Position numbers and translations under genes: made by a program | In this document: one piece after another, positions 1 through 6,801 of the stretch | Numbering within the stretch: the stretch's first letter is position 1 | Layout: each line of letters starts with the position of its first letter | Notes under the pieces: model-generated | Databases searched by the model: none | Seen by the model: only the letters and a program-made list of their open reading frames with translations | What the model was told of the DNA's origin: nothing | NCBI GenBank assembly: GCA_024644285.1 | Contig: JAHELH010000037.1 | Span: 1 to 12,835 of the forward strand | Source: Paracoccaceae bacterium | Lineage (GTDB): Bacteria; Pseudomonadota; Alphaproteobacteria; Rhodobacterales; Rhodobacteraceae | Direction of reading: 5' to 3' | Length of the DNA stretch: 12,835 nt

Positions 1-392
1 TGAAATTCGGCCTGATCCCGGAATTCGTCGGCCGCCTGCCGGTGATCGCCACGCTGCAGGACCTCGACGAAGAGGCGCTGGTCACCATCCTGACCCAGCC
101 CAAGAACGCGCTGGTCAAGCAGTACCAGAGGCTGTTCGAGCTGGAGGATACCAAGCTCAGCTTCACCGAGGACGCGCTCAAGGCCATCTCCAAGCGCGCC
201 ATCGCCCGCAAGACCGGCGCGCGCGGCCTGCGCTCGATCATGGAAGACATCCTGCTGGATACCATGTTCGATCTGCCCAGCAGCGCCCATGTCGACGAGG
301 TCGTGGTGAACGAAGAGGCCGTGACCTCCGACGCCGCGCCGCTGATGATCTACACCGAGGCGAAGAAGGAAGGCGCGGCCAGCGCCGGCTGA
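1..392 (+). CDS. clpX: ATP-dependent Clp protease ATP-binding subunit ClpX, C-terminal part (5' truncated)
   Basis: This is the last ~129 residues of ClpX, the AAA+ unfoldase that recognises tagged substrates and feeds them to ClpP in the cytoplasm. The frame is open from position 3 and closes with TGA at 390-392; the 5' part lies outside the window. The visible piece starts with IPEFVGRLPV, carrying the conserved GR arginine region of the large AAA+ domain. It continues through the small domain, with the sensor-2 segment KTGARGLRSIMED and then LLDTMFDLPS. The tail is short and rich in Ala and Glu, as is usual for proteobacterial ClpX. The family is about 420 residues long, so roughly two thirds of the gene is missing. 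Identification rests on these family-specific motifs. Aat, encoded downstream in this window, makes N-degrons for the related ClpAP machine. Confidence 0.97.
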   Translation, partial: KFGLIPEFVGRLPVIATLQDLDEEALVTILTQPKNALVKQYQRLFELEDTKLSFTEDALKAISKRAIARKTGARGLRSIMEDILLDTMFDLPSSAHVDEVVVNEEAVTSDAAPLMIYTEAKKEGAASAG

Positions 393-611
393 GCGCGCCC
401 TTTCCACCCGGGCCGAAAATCCCCCTAGGAGTGACCGATTGTGTCGATTTCGTGCGCACTTCGGTTGATTCCACGCGATTTCCTCGCCGTGTGCCCACGC
501 CTTGCGACATGGTGCTGCCGGTCCATTTCCCTCAATTAACCTCAAATTTCGGGCAAATTCTCTGCATTGGCGCGCGAACCAGGCGCGTCCGACGCGTTGG
601 AATTACATGGT

Positions 612-1636
612 ATGCCCGGGTATATCTCGGAAATAGACTACGAAGGCGGCGCCGCCGCCAACTTCATCGAGATCGCCGTTCCCAAGGGAACGGACACGTC
701 CGGCTATTCCATCTTGATCTACAAGCCGGGGGGCACCATCCAGCGGTCGTATTCGCTGGGTTCCTCGGTTCAGACGGTGGATCAAAAGGACGTCTACCTG
801 CTCGACAACAACGATACCGGGATACCGGCTGGAAGGACTTGAAGGCGAACGAGGCGGTGGCGCTGGTCGACGGCGACGGCAACGTGCTGCAATTCATCTC
901 GTTCGAGGGCAACACGGTGACCGCCAGCGAGGGCGCGGCGGACGGGATGACCAGCACCAGCATCGGCACGATCCCGAACGGCAGTTCGTCGCTGGAAACC
1001 TTCGACGAGGGATCGAGCTACAGCACGCAGGCGAACCCCAATCCCGGCGCCATCCCGTGCTTCGCCGCCGGAACGCTGATCGAGACCCCCGGCGGCTGGC
1101 GCGGTGTCGAGACATTGCGGCCCGGCGACAGGGTGCGGACGCTCGATCACCGCGCGCAGCGGGTGATCCGGGTGTTCCGCTCGGTCGTTTCGCTGCAGGA
1201 GACCGCCGGCGAGGATCGCACCCCGGTGCTGATCCGGCCCGGCGCGCTGGGGCCGGGGCGGCCGGCGCGCGACCTCGTGGTATCGCCCCAGCATCGCATA
1301 CTCGTCGGCGGGCAGGGCCAGCTTGAAGACCGCTTTCCGGCAGAGCATCTGGTCCCGGCCAAGGCGCTGACGGTTCTTCCCGGCATCCGCCGGGCGAATG
1401 GCAAGCACAGCGTCACATGGATCCACCTGCTATGCGAGACCCACGAAGTGCTCTCGGCCGCCGGCGCCTGGACCGAGTCGCTGCTTATGGGGCCGATGGT
1501 CCTGAACCGGATGACCCGGCTGCAAAGGCGCGGTTTGCGGGGCAGCATCGCCAGTGCGCGTCCCGCGCGCCCGCTGCTTGGCGTCGGCGAGGCCTGGCGA
1601 TGGCTGAAGGACCCACGGAAGGCGGTCGCCGCCTGA
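612..1636 (+). pseudogene. Hint-domain (Hint_2-type) protein, frameshifted by an 8-bp tandem duplication
   Basis: Two frames together encode one protein. Frame A (from ATG 612, MPGYISEIDYEGG) gives a beta-rich N-terminal domain to YLLDNNDTG, then runs out of frame to TGA at 840-842. Frame B carries GWKDLKANEAVALVDGDG through to TGA 1634-1636. Deleting one copy of GATACCGG (813-828) joins them exactly as DNNDTGWKDLKANE, giving 338 residues. The Hint (hedgehog/intein-like) domain begins at Cys147 of the repaired protein (IPCFAAGTLIETPGG). It includes GVETLRPGDRVRTLDH, VVSPQHRILVGG and LLCETHEVLSAAGAW. Such proteins are common in Rhodobacterales, are often predicted to be secreted, and lack a firmly known role. 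I chose ATG 612 because homologues, as I recall them, begin just before the ISEIDY motif; TTG 567 is an alternative. Frame B could also be translated alone from ATG 947. The lesion may be genuine, phase-variable, or an assembly error. Confidence 0.85.
813..828. repeat. Perfect 8-bp tandem duplication (GATACCGG x2) inside the Hint gene
   Basis: GATACCGG occurs twice head to tail at 813-820 and 821-828. Since 8 is not a multiple of 3, the second copy changes the reading frame. With one copy removed the codons read GAT ACC GGC TGG AAG GAC and the flanking halves of the protein join without any missing or extra residue. This is the expected footprint of slipped-strand replication; a sequencing or assembly artefact is the other explanation. 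Confidence 0.9.
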
Positions 1637-1734
1637 TCCTCAGCCCCGATCCCGAACCTGTGACCCCGGACCGCCTCGCCGCAGCCGCGCTGCCGCTGGA
1701 CCTCGGCCCCGGCTTGCGCCATACCGGTGCGTGA
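1600..1734 (+). CDS. Possible 44-residue small ORF between the Hint gene and the NDUFA12 gene
   Basis: An ATG at 1600 opens a short frame (MAEGPTEGGRRLILSPDPEP...) that overlaps the Hint gene end by 37 bp and stops at 1734, 19 bp before the NDUFA12 start. The upstream GCGAGG could act as a weak ribosome binding site. The residues outside the overlap are plausible but carry no recognised motif, and high-GC DNA often produces such frames. I list it only as a doubtful candidate. Confidence 0.15.
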   Translation: MAEGPTEGGRRLILSPDPEPVTPDRLAAAALPLDLGPGLRHTGA

Positions 1735-1753
1735 AAGCCGCCGGAGGGCATCG

Positions 1754-2137
1754 ATGGGCATACTGAAATCGCTGCTGCGCGCCGTGACCTGGTGGGACGG
1801 CCAGACCCTCAACACTCAGCTCTGGACCTGGCGCAATGGAACCAGGGTCGGCGAGGACGCTGAGGGCAATATCTTCTACCAGACCCGCGACGGCAAGCGC
1901 CGCTGGGTGATCTACAACGGCGAGGCCGAGGCCAGCCGGGTCAGCCCGGAATGGCATGGCTGGCTGCACCACACCTGGGACGAGCCGCCCACCAAGGCGC
2001 CGCTGTCGAAGAAGGCCTGGGAGAAGCCGCATCTGGAGAACCTGACCGGTACGCCCGCAGCCTATGCGCCACCGGGCTCGATCCGCCGGCCCGACCCCGA
2101 GCCGCGCAGCGACTACGAGGCCTGGGTGCCGGATTAA
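1754..2137 (+). CDS. NADH:ubiquinone oxidoreductase subunit NDUFA12 homologue (B17.2 family)
   Basis: This is a 127-residue protein of the NDUFA12/B17.2 family, a peripheral accessory subunit of respiratory complex I found in mitochondria and in alphaproteobacteria. It carries the family pattern clearly: TWWDGQTLNTQLWTWRNG near the N terminus (12-29), GEDAEGNIFYQ, then RRWVIYNGEAEASRV and PEWHGWLHHTWDEPPT at about 49-80. A Pro-rich tail with YAPPGSIRRPDPEP follows. I chose ATG 1754 because GGAGG lies seven bases upstream (1743-1747) and homologues begin at this point; an upstream GTG at 1727 only adds a basic, non-conserved stretch. The gene leads a forward cluster with mlaD (gap 7 bp) and the DUF2155 gene. 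It lies apart from any nuo operon, which is usual for this subunit in these bacteria. Length is normal for the bacterial members. Confidence 0.95.
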   Translation: MGILKSLLRAVTWWDGQTLNTQLWTWRNGTRVGEDAEGNIFYQTRDGKRRWVIYNGEAEASRVSPEWHGWLHHTWDEPPTKAPLSKKAWEKPHLENLTGTPAAYAPPGSIRRPDPEPRSDYEAWVPD

Positions 2138-2144
2138 TCCCGCC

Positions 2145-2648
2145 ATGAGCAACCACACGACAGAGGTGCTGGTTGGCGCCGCGGTGCTGACCGTTGCCGC
2201 GGGCTTCTTCCTCTACGCGGGCAAAGTCACCGGCTTCACCGACGGCACCGGCGCCGATACCGCCTATTTCGCTTCGTTCCGCTCGGTCGAGGGCGTGTCG
2301 GTCGGCACCGACGTGCGCATGGCGGGCGTCAAGGTGGGCACCGTCACCGGACTGGAGATCAATCCCACGACCTTCCGCGCCGACACCCATTTCACCATCG
2401 ACGACGCCATCCGCCTGCCCCAGGACACCGCCGCCATCATCGCGTCGGAGGGACTTCTGGGCGGCAGTTTCGTCGAGATCCTGCCCGGCGGCTCGCCCAT
2501 CGACCTGGAGCCTGGCGCCGAGATCGAGGACACTCAGGGCGCCGTCAGCCTGGTCAATCTGCTGCTGAAGTTCGTCAGCGGCGGCGGCGGCGAGGAGGCC
2601 GGCGCCGATCCCGGCCTGGATGAATTACCGCCCACGGAGGTTCAGTGA
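2145..2648 (+). CDS. mlaD: MlaD-like MCE-domain phospholipid transport protein
   Basis: This is a 167-residue inner-membrane-anchored protein of the MlaD/MCE family. In the Mla system it forms a periplasmic ring on an ABC transporter and helps move phospholipids between the inner and outer membranes. One membrane span lies at residues ~8-26 (VLVGAAVLTVAAGFFLY). It is followed by an MCE domain (~39-120) with FRSVEGVSVGTDVRMAGVKV, SEGLLGGSFVEILPGG and a Gly/Glu/Asp-rich tail. Length and layout match MlaD. ATG 2145 starts 7 bp after the NDUFA12 stop without an obvious Shine-Dalgarno, so translational coupling is likely. Its TGA overlaps the next ATG by one base. The partner genes mlaE and mlaF are not in this window and would have to be encoded elsewhere. 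The family call is secure; the transport role is by analogy. Confidence 0.93.
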   Translation: MSNHTTEVLVGAAVLTVAAGFFLYAGKVTGFTDGTGADTAYFASFRSVEGVSVGTDVRMAGVKVGTVTGLEINPTTFRADTHFTIDDAIRLPQDTAAIIASEGLLGGSFVEILPGGSPIDLEPGAEIEDTQGAVSLVNLLLKFVSGGGGEEAGADPGLDELPPTEVQ

Positions 2649-3079
2649 TGCCGCGCTGGCTGGCCATCCTTCTGATAAGCGCGCTGCCGGCGGCAGCCCA
2701 GCAGGGCTCGATCCTCGAACCCGAGCTTGACCTCGACCGGCACGACGACCTGGGCGAGATCGAGACGGTCGAAGAACCCAGGGCCGCGACCGCCGAGGGC
2801 GCGGTGCTGCGCGGGCTCGACAAGGTGTCCGGGCAGATCGAGGACATGGAATTCCGGAACGGCGACACCCTGAATTTCGGCCGGCTCGAGGTGACGCTGG
2901 GCGAGTGCCGCTATCCCAAAGGCAACCCCTCGGGCGACGCCTATGCCTATCTGGTGATCCGCGAATCCGACGACCTGACGCCGCGCTTCGAGGGCTGGAT
3001 GATCGCCTCCAGCCCGGCGCTGAACGCGCTGGACCATGCCCGCTACGATGTCTGGGTGCTGCGCTGCAAGACCTCCTGA
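2648..3079 (+). CDS. DUF2155-family secreted/periplasmic protein
   Basis: This 143-residue protein has a typical signal peptide (MPRWLAILLISALPAAAQQ, probable cleavage after the AAA near residue 17). The acidic linker after it is rich in Asp and Glu. The C-terminal ~95 residues match the DUF2155 family, with VLRGLDKVSGQIEDMEFRNG, FGRLEVTLGECRYP, AYLVIRE, FEGWMIASSPALNALDHARY and DVWVLRCKTS. The paired Cys in GECRYP and LRCK could form a disulfide in the periplasm. I chose ATG 2648 over GTG 2645 because GGAGG (2636-2640) is well spaced and the ATG overlaps the mlaD stop (TGATG), indicating co-translation. The family is conserved next to the NDUFA12 and mlaD genes in Rhodobacterales as I recall it. 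No biochemical function is known to me; a link to envelope or complex I biogenesis is only suggested by position. Confidence 0.92.
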   Translation: MPRWLAILLISALPAAAQQGSILEPELDLDRHDDLGEIETVEEPRAATAEGAVLRGLDKVSGQIEDMEFRNGDTLNFGRLEVTLGECRYPKGNPSGDAYAYLVIRESDDLTPRFEGWMIASSPALNALDHARYDVWVLRCKTS

Positions 3080-3690
3080 GGGGTGGCTAGCGGCGTTGCG
3101 GCCAGCAGATCGCCGCGCCCGCCCAGCGCGCGGCGCAGCGCCAGCCGGTATTCGGCCCGCGGGATCTCGACCCCGCCCAGGCTGGCCAGGTGCGGGGTCA
3201 GGAACTGCGTGTCGAACAGCGTGAACCCGGTCTGCCGCAGCCGGTCCACCAGGAAGGCCAGCGCGATCTTCGAGGCGTCGCGTCCGTGCGAGAACATGCT
3301 CTCGCCGAAGAAGGCCGCGCCGATCGCCACCCCGTAGACCCCGCCGGTCAGCACACCGGCCTCGTCCCGCACCTCCAGCGAATGCGCCCAGCCGGCCGCA
3401 TGCAGATCGAGATAGAGATCGTGGATCTGCGCGTTGATCCAGGTCTCCTCGCGGTTCGCGCAGGCGGCCACCACGGCGGCGAAGTCGCGGTCCAGCGTCA
3501 CGCTGAAATTCCCCCTGCGCAACCGCCGCGCAAGGCTGCGCGAGATGTGGAAGCCGTCCAGCGGGATCACCCCGCGCTCGGTGGGATCGACCCAGAAGAT
3601 CTCGTCGCTGTCGCGCGACTCGGCCATCGGGAAGACGCCCGAGGCATAGGCGCTCAGCAGCACGTCCGCAGTCAGTGTCAGATCCTTCAT
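3043..3690 (-). CDS. aat: Leucyl/phenylalanyl-tRNA--protein transferase
   Basis: This is a 215-residue Aat enzyme. It transfers Leu or Phe from charged tRNA onto proteins with N-terminal Arg or Lys, marking them for ClpS/ClpAP degradation in the cytoplasm (bacterial N-degron pathway). Family motifs run along its length: AYASGVFPMAE (14-24), FWVDPTERGVIPLDGFHISR (32-51), ETWINAQIHDLY, HSLEVRDE, GGVYGVAIGAAFFGESMFS (116-134) and FDTQFLTPHLASLGG (159-173). I start it at 3690 (MKDLTLTADV); the frame stays open to 3795, but that extension is basic, unlike the family, and overlaps the divergent methyltransferase. The 3' end (TPQEVLQRSTQTS) lies inside the coding end of the DUF2155 gene on the other strand, a 37-bp convergent overlap. 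It is divergently transcribed from the methyltransferase. Confidence 0.95.
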   Translation of the reverse strand: MKDLTLTADVLLSAYASGVFPMAESRDSDEIFWVDPTERGVIPLDGFHISRSLARRLRRGNFSVTLDRDFAAVVAACANREETWINAQIHDLYLDLHAAGWAHSLEVRDEAGVLTGGVYGVAIGAAFFGESMFSHGRDASKIALAFLVDRLRQTGFTLFDTQFLTPHLASLGGVEIPRAEYRLALRRALGGRGDLLAATPLATPQEVLQRSTQTS

Positions 3691-3769
3691 CGCGCATTCG
3701 CCCCGGTCGTCCGATTGCCAGCCGGCCCGGCGTAGACTATTCGAAACGGCGGATGTGGCAAGGACGGGC

Positions 3770-4486
3770 GTGCGCTTGGGATTCTTCGATTTCATCGGCG
3801 AGGTGCCGTCCTATGCCGGGTGTGGCGACCCGGTGCTGCGGCTGAACAAGCGCTACGAATTGATCCTGCAGCCGTTCCGGGGCGAGCTGGACGGCGCGCG
3901 GGTGCTCGATCTCGGCGCCCATGACGGCCGCTGGTGCTATGCGCTGGCCGAGGCCGGCGCGGCGCGGGTGGTCGGCATCGAGGCGCGGCCCGAGCTGGTC
4001 GCGCGCTACGACGACTTCCCCGACGCGCCGTGGAAGGGCCGCGTCGAGCTGCGGGTCGGAGAGGTGTTCGAGGCGCTGGAAAGCTTCGCCGCCGACGGAA
4101 CCCAGTTCGACGTGGTCGCGCTGTTTGGGCTGTTCTACCATGTCATGGACCATTTCCGGCTGCTCCGGCTGATCCGGCTGACCGGCGCGCGGATCGTGCT
4201 GATCGACAGCGAATTCATGCTGATGAAGAACCCGATGATCCAGCTGATGTTCGAACGCACCGGAAGCGACCTGAACGCCACGCCGCAGATCGAGGGCCAG
4301 GATCACGCGCTGATCGGGGTGCCCAGCCGGCGCGCGATGAACGCGATGGCGCGGGCGCTGGATTTCGACGTGGTCTGGTCATCCGCGGCGGATGTGTTCG
4401 GCGACGACCGCAAGGGCGTGCAGGATTATTTCCGTGACGGCAACAAGCGCCGCGCCGCCTGCTGCCTGATTGCCCGCGATCTTTAG
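3770..4486 (+). CDS. Class I SAM-dependent methyltransferase
   Basis: This encodes about 238 residues with a Rossmann-type methyltransferase core. Motif I is VLDLGAHDGRWCYALAEAGA (45-64), followed by the acidic strand-2 end VVGIEARPELV. The post-motif segment is FDVVALFGLFYHVMDHFRLL, resembling the core of tRNA-modifying CmoB/DUF1698-type enzymes. An unusual C-terminal part carries DSEFMLMKNPMIQLMFE and DDRKGVQDYFRDGNKRRAACC. GTG 3770 is preferred because AAGGA (3760-3764) lies five bases upstream; GTG 3755 would add five residues. The gene stands alone: it diverges from aat (79 bp between starts) and converges on accC with only 6 bp between the stops. The substrate cannot be told from sequence. 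The fold assignment is firm; a small-molecule or lipid substrate is as possible as RNA. Confidence 0.85.
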   Translation: MRLGFFDFIGEVPSYAGCGDPVLRLNKRYELILQPFRGELDGARVLDLGAHDGRWCYALAEAGAARVVGIEARPELVARYDDFPDAPWKGRVELRVGEVFEALESFAADGTQFDVVALFGLFYHVMDHFRLLRLIRLTGARIVLIDSEFMLMKNPMIQLMFERTGSDLNATPQIEGQDHALIGVPSRRAMNAMARALDFDVVWSSAADVFGDDRKGVQDYFRDGNKRRAACCLIARDL

Positions 4487-4500
4487 CCGGCCCTAGCCGG
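4487..4500. terminator. Small hairpin across the convergent stops of the methyltransferase and accC
   Basis: CCGGC (4487-4491), loop CCTA, GCCGG (4496-4500) can fold into a 5-bp all-GC hairpin on either strand. It sits exactly between the TAG of the methyltransferase (4484-4486) and the TAG of accC (4493-4495, reverse). It could serve as a two-way terminator, but there is no T tract, so the call is weak. Confidence 0.3.
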
Positions 4501-5848
4501 TGCCGCCGAGGTTGGTCTCCAGCCACTTCTCCAGCCAGTGGATTGTGTAATTTCCCGACTGCACGGTTTCCTCTTCCAGCAGCGCGCGGAACAGCGGCAC
4601 GGTGGTGTCGATGCCGTCGACGATCAGTTCGTTCAGCGACCGCTTCAACCGCGCCAGCGCCTCGGGCCGGTCGCGCCCATGCACGATCAGCTTGCCGATC
4701 AGGCTGTCGTAGAAGGGCGGGATCGAATAGCCGTCGTATATCGCGCTGTCCATCCGCACGCCCAGGCCCCCCGGCGCGTGATACTGGGTGATCCGCCCCG
4801 GCGACGGCGAAAAGTTCGGCAGCTTCTCGGCGTTGATCCGCACCTCGATGGCGTGGCCGTTGACCTGCAGGTCCTCCTGGGTGAACGACATCTCCATCCC
4901 CGCGGCCACGCGGATCTGCTCGCGCACCAGGTCGACGCCGAAGATCGCCTCGGTCACCGGGTGCTCGACCTGCAGGCGGGTGTTCATCTCGATGAAGTAG
5001 AACTCGCCGTCCTCGTAGAGGAACTCGATGGTGCCGGCGCCGATATAGTTGATCCGCGCTACCGCCTCGGCGCAGGTCTGGCCGATCTTGGCGCGGGTCT
5101 CGGCGTCGATCGCCGGGCCCGGGGCCTCCTCGAACACCTTCTGGTGTCGGCGCTGCAGCGAGCAGTCGCGCTCGCCCAGATGCACCGCGCGGCCCTTGCC
5201 GTCGCCAAAGACCTGAATCTCGATATGCCGCGGATTGCCCAGGTATTTCTCGATATAGACGTCCGGATTGCCGAAGTTGGACTTGCCCTCGGCGCGGGCG
5301 GTGCGGAACGCGCTTTCCAGGTCGGCCGCGGTCCTGGCCAGCTTCATCCCCTTGCCGCCGCCGCCCGCGGTGGCCTTGATGATCACCGGGAAACCGACTT
5401 CCTCGGCCACCAGCTTTGCCGTCTCCAGATCCGGCACGCCGCCGTCCGAGCCCGGCACGCAGGGCACGCCCAGGTCCCGCATCGTCTCCTTGGCGGTGAT
5501 CTTGTCGCCCATGATCCGAATATGCTCGGCGGTGGGGCCGATGAAGGTGATGTCGTGATCCTCGACGATCTGCACGAAATTGGCGTTCTCGCTGAGAAAG
5601 CCGTAGCCGGGATGGATCGCCTGGGCACCGGTGATCTCGCAGGCCGAGATGATGTTGGGCATCGACAGATAGCTTTGCGTGGCCGAGGGCGGTCCGATGC
5701 ACACCGCCTCGTTGGCCATCCGCACATGCATGGCGTCGGTGTCGGCGGTGGAATGCACCGCGACGCAGGCGATGTCCATCTCGCGGCAGGCGCGGACGAC
5801 GCGCAGGGCGATCTCGCCGCGGTTGGCGATCAGGATCTTGTCGAACAT
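4493..5848 (-). CDS. accC: Acetyl-CoA carboxylase biotin carboxylase subunit
   Basis: This is a 451-residue biotin carboxylase, which uses ATP and bicarbonate to carboxylate the biotin on AccB, the first half-reaction of malonyl-CoA synthesis. The order is: N-terminal domain (MFDKILIANRGEIALRVVRA), central ATP-grasp domain with the glycine-rich loop GGGGKG (162-167) and HIEIQVFGD, then EMNTRLQVEHPVTE (287-300). The last segment holds the metal-binding Glu/Asn and catalytic Arg, one residue offset from E. coli numbering. The C-terminal domain includes RINAEKLPNFSPSPGRI and YDSLIGKLIVHG. Length is as expected (~450). It follows accB with a 9-bp gap, so both are surely one transcript. Its ATG at 5846-5848 has only a weak ribosome site, consistent with coupling to accB translation. 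All key residues I looked for are present. Confidence 0.98.
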   Translation of the reverse strand: MFDKILIANRGEIALRVVRACREMDIACVAVHSTADTDAMHVRMANEAVCIGPPSATQSYLSMPNIISACEITGAQAIHPGYGFLSENANFVQIVEDHDITFIGPTAEHIRIMGDKITAKETMRDLGVPCVPGSDGGVPDLETAKLVAEEVGFPVIIKATAGGGGKGMKLARTAADLESAFRTARAEGKSNFGNPDVYIEKYLGNPRHIEIQVFGDGKGRAVHLGERDCSLQRRHQKVFEEAPGPAIDAETRAKIGQTCAEAVARINYIGAGTIEFLYEDGEFYFIEMNTRLQVEHPVTEAIFGVDLVREQIRVAAGMEMSFTQEDLQVNGHAIEVRINAEKLPNFSPSPGRITQYHAPGGLGVRMDSAIYDGYSIPPFYDSLIGKLIVHGRDRPEALARLKRSLNELIVDGIDTTVPLFRALLEEETVQSGNYTIHWLEKWLETNLGGTG

Positions 5849-5857
5849 CGCGAAACC

Positions 5858-6358
5858 CTACTCGACGACCATCAGCGGCGCGCCGTATTCCACCGCCGCG
5901 CCGTCCTCGACCAGGATGCGCTTGACGGTGCCGGCCTTGGGCGCGTGGATGTGGTTCATCGTCTTCATCGCCTCGACGATCAGCAGGGTCTGGCCCTCGC
6001 TGACCACGTCGCCCAACTTGACGAAGGCGTCCGCGCCGGGTTCCGGCGACAGATAGACGGTGCCCACCATCGGCGACTTGACCACGCCGGGCAGCGCCGC
6101 GGGATCGTTGCTGGCAGGCTTTTCGGCGGCCGGGGCCGGCGCGCCGCCGCCCCCCGCTGGGGCCGGTGCCGGGGCGGGGGCCGGCTGCGCCGCGACCTGG
6201 AAAGCCTGCACCGGCCCGCCGCGGCTGACCCGGACCGACAGCTTGCCGGCGTCCTTGGTGCCGCGCTCGACCTCCAGTTCGGTCAGGTCGTTGTCATGCA
6301 GGATCTCCGCCAGTGCTTTGACGAATTCCACATCCGCGTCCGTGTTCTGTTTGCTCAT
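5858..6358 (-). CDS. accB: Acetyl-CoA carboxylase biotin carboxyl carrier protein (BCCP)
   Basis: This 166-residue protein carries the biotin of acetyl-CoA carboxylase and shuttles carboxyl groups from AccC to the AccAD transferase. The N-terminal region (VEFVKALAEILHDNDLTELE...) is the usual AccC-binding segment. A flexible Ala/Pro linker (~80-105, with repeated PAPAP and a GGGG run) leads to the C-terminal biotinyl domain. That domain contains SPMVGTVYLSPEPG and the biotinylation motif EAMKTMN, with the acceptor Lys at about 132. It ends in EYGAPLMVVE. ATG 6356-6358 is preceded on the reverse strand by GAGGA with good spacing. It is the first gene of the accBC pair. In many alphaproteobacteria aroQ lies directly upstream; here it does not, and the adjacent stretch up to 6492 shows no gene. 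Confidence 0.98.
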   Translation of the reverse strand: MSKQNTDADVEFVKALAEILHDNDLTELEVERGTKDAGKLSVRVSRGGPVQAFQVAAQPAPAPAPAPAGGGGAPAPAAEKPASNDPAALPGVVKSPMVGTVYLSPEPGADAFVKLGDVVSEGQTLLIVEAMKTMNHIHAPKAGTVKRILVEDGAAVEYGAPLMVVE

Positions 6359-6492
6359 GCTTGTCCTCGGCCCGTTGGCTGCCCGTCTCGGCGGACATTG
6401 CTTGTGCAGATGCTGGCCCTGTTATGGGGCCGCGGTCAAGGCGTTCCGCGCGGCTTTGCCGCCAAAAGCCGGCGAAGCCCGACGGAAACCGC

Positions 6493-6717
6493 CTAGCGGC
6501 TGCCGGTGACCGCCTGCAGCTCTTCATCGCTGCCCTTGAAGCCCTGGCCGCTGCCGCCGTCCCGCACCGGTGCCTCCGCCGCGCCGCGCGATCCGCCGCC
6601 GATCATGGTCGCCCCGGCCACCGGGCTGTCGGACGGCGCAAGGTAGGTCCACGCCGCAAGACCCAGTGCAAAGACGATCAGCAGGACGATCCCGGTCCTG
6701 GAACTTTTCCGTGCCAT
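6493..6717 (-). CDS. Small single-span membrane protein of unknown function (74 aa)
   Basis: This 74-residue protein starts with a short basic segment (MARKSSRTG). A single hydrophobic span follows at about residues 9-27 (GIVLLIVFALGLAAWTYL), and the Gly/Ser-rich hydrophilic tail ends in SDEELQAVTGSR. The charge pattern suggests the N terminus stays in the cytoplasm and the tail in the periplasm, or that the span acts as an uncleaved signal. ATG 6715-6717 has GGAA-type purines upstream on the reverse strand. The frame extends much further upstream, but that part runs antisense to the desaturase and is not credible coding sequence. The gene is divergent from the desaturase with 84 bp between starts, which may hold a shared promoter region. 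I do not recognise the family. Confidence 0.6.
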   Translation of the reverse strand: MARKSSRTGIVLLIVFALGLAAWTYLAPSDSPVAGATMIGGGSRGAAEAPVRDGGSGQGFKGSDEELQAVTGSR

Positions 6718-6801
6718 GCGATTTCCGTTCCCCTTTTTCCCCGGACACGATAGCCTTTGCCCCGCGCCACGCAAACCCCTGCAAGACCGGCCGAGGGCAC
6801 C

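Noticed and set aside
431..830. Upstream part of the long open frame 431-1636 as the N terminus of the Hint protein
   Set aside because: This part translates to Arg-rich, low-complexity sequence, while the other frame from 612 encodes a family-like domain. The frame is correct only after the 8-bp duplication.
2642..3697. A 351-codon reverse frame spanning the aat and DUF2155 genes
   Set aside because: It overlaps two well-supported genes and encodes Arg/Gly/Ala-rich sequence without a motif.
3691..3795. N-terminal extension of Aat to 3795
   Set aside because: The extra residues are basic and unlike Aat family N termini, and they would overlap the start of the divergent methyltransferase.
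4538..6496. A 652-codon open frame antisense to accC and accB
   Set aside because: It is a shadow of the high-GC coding strand; its product is His/Leu/Arg/Gly-rich without motifs, whereas accC and accB are unmistakable.
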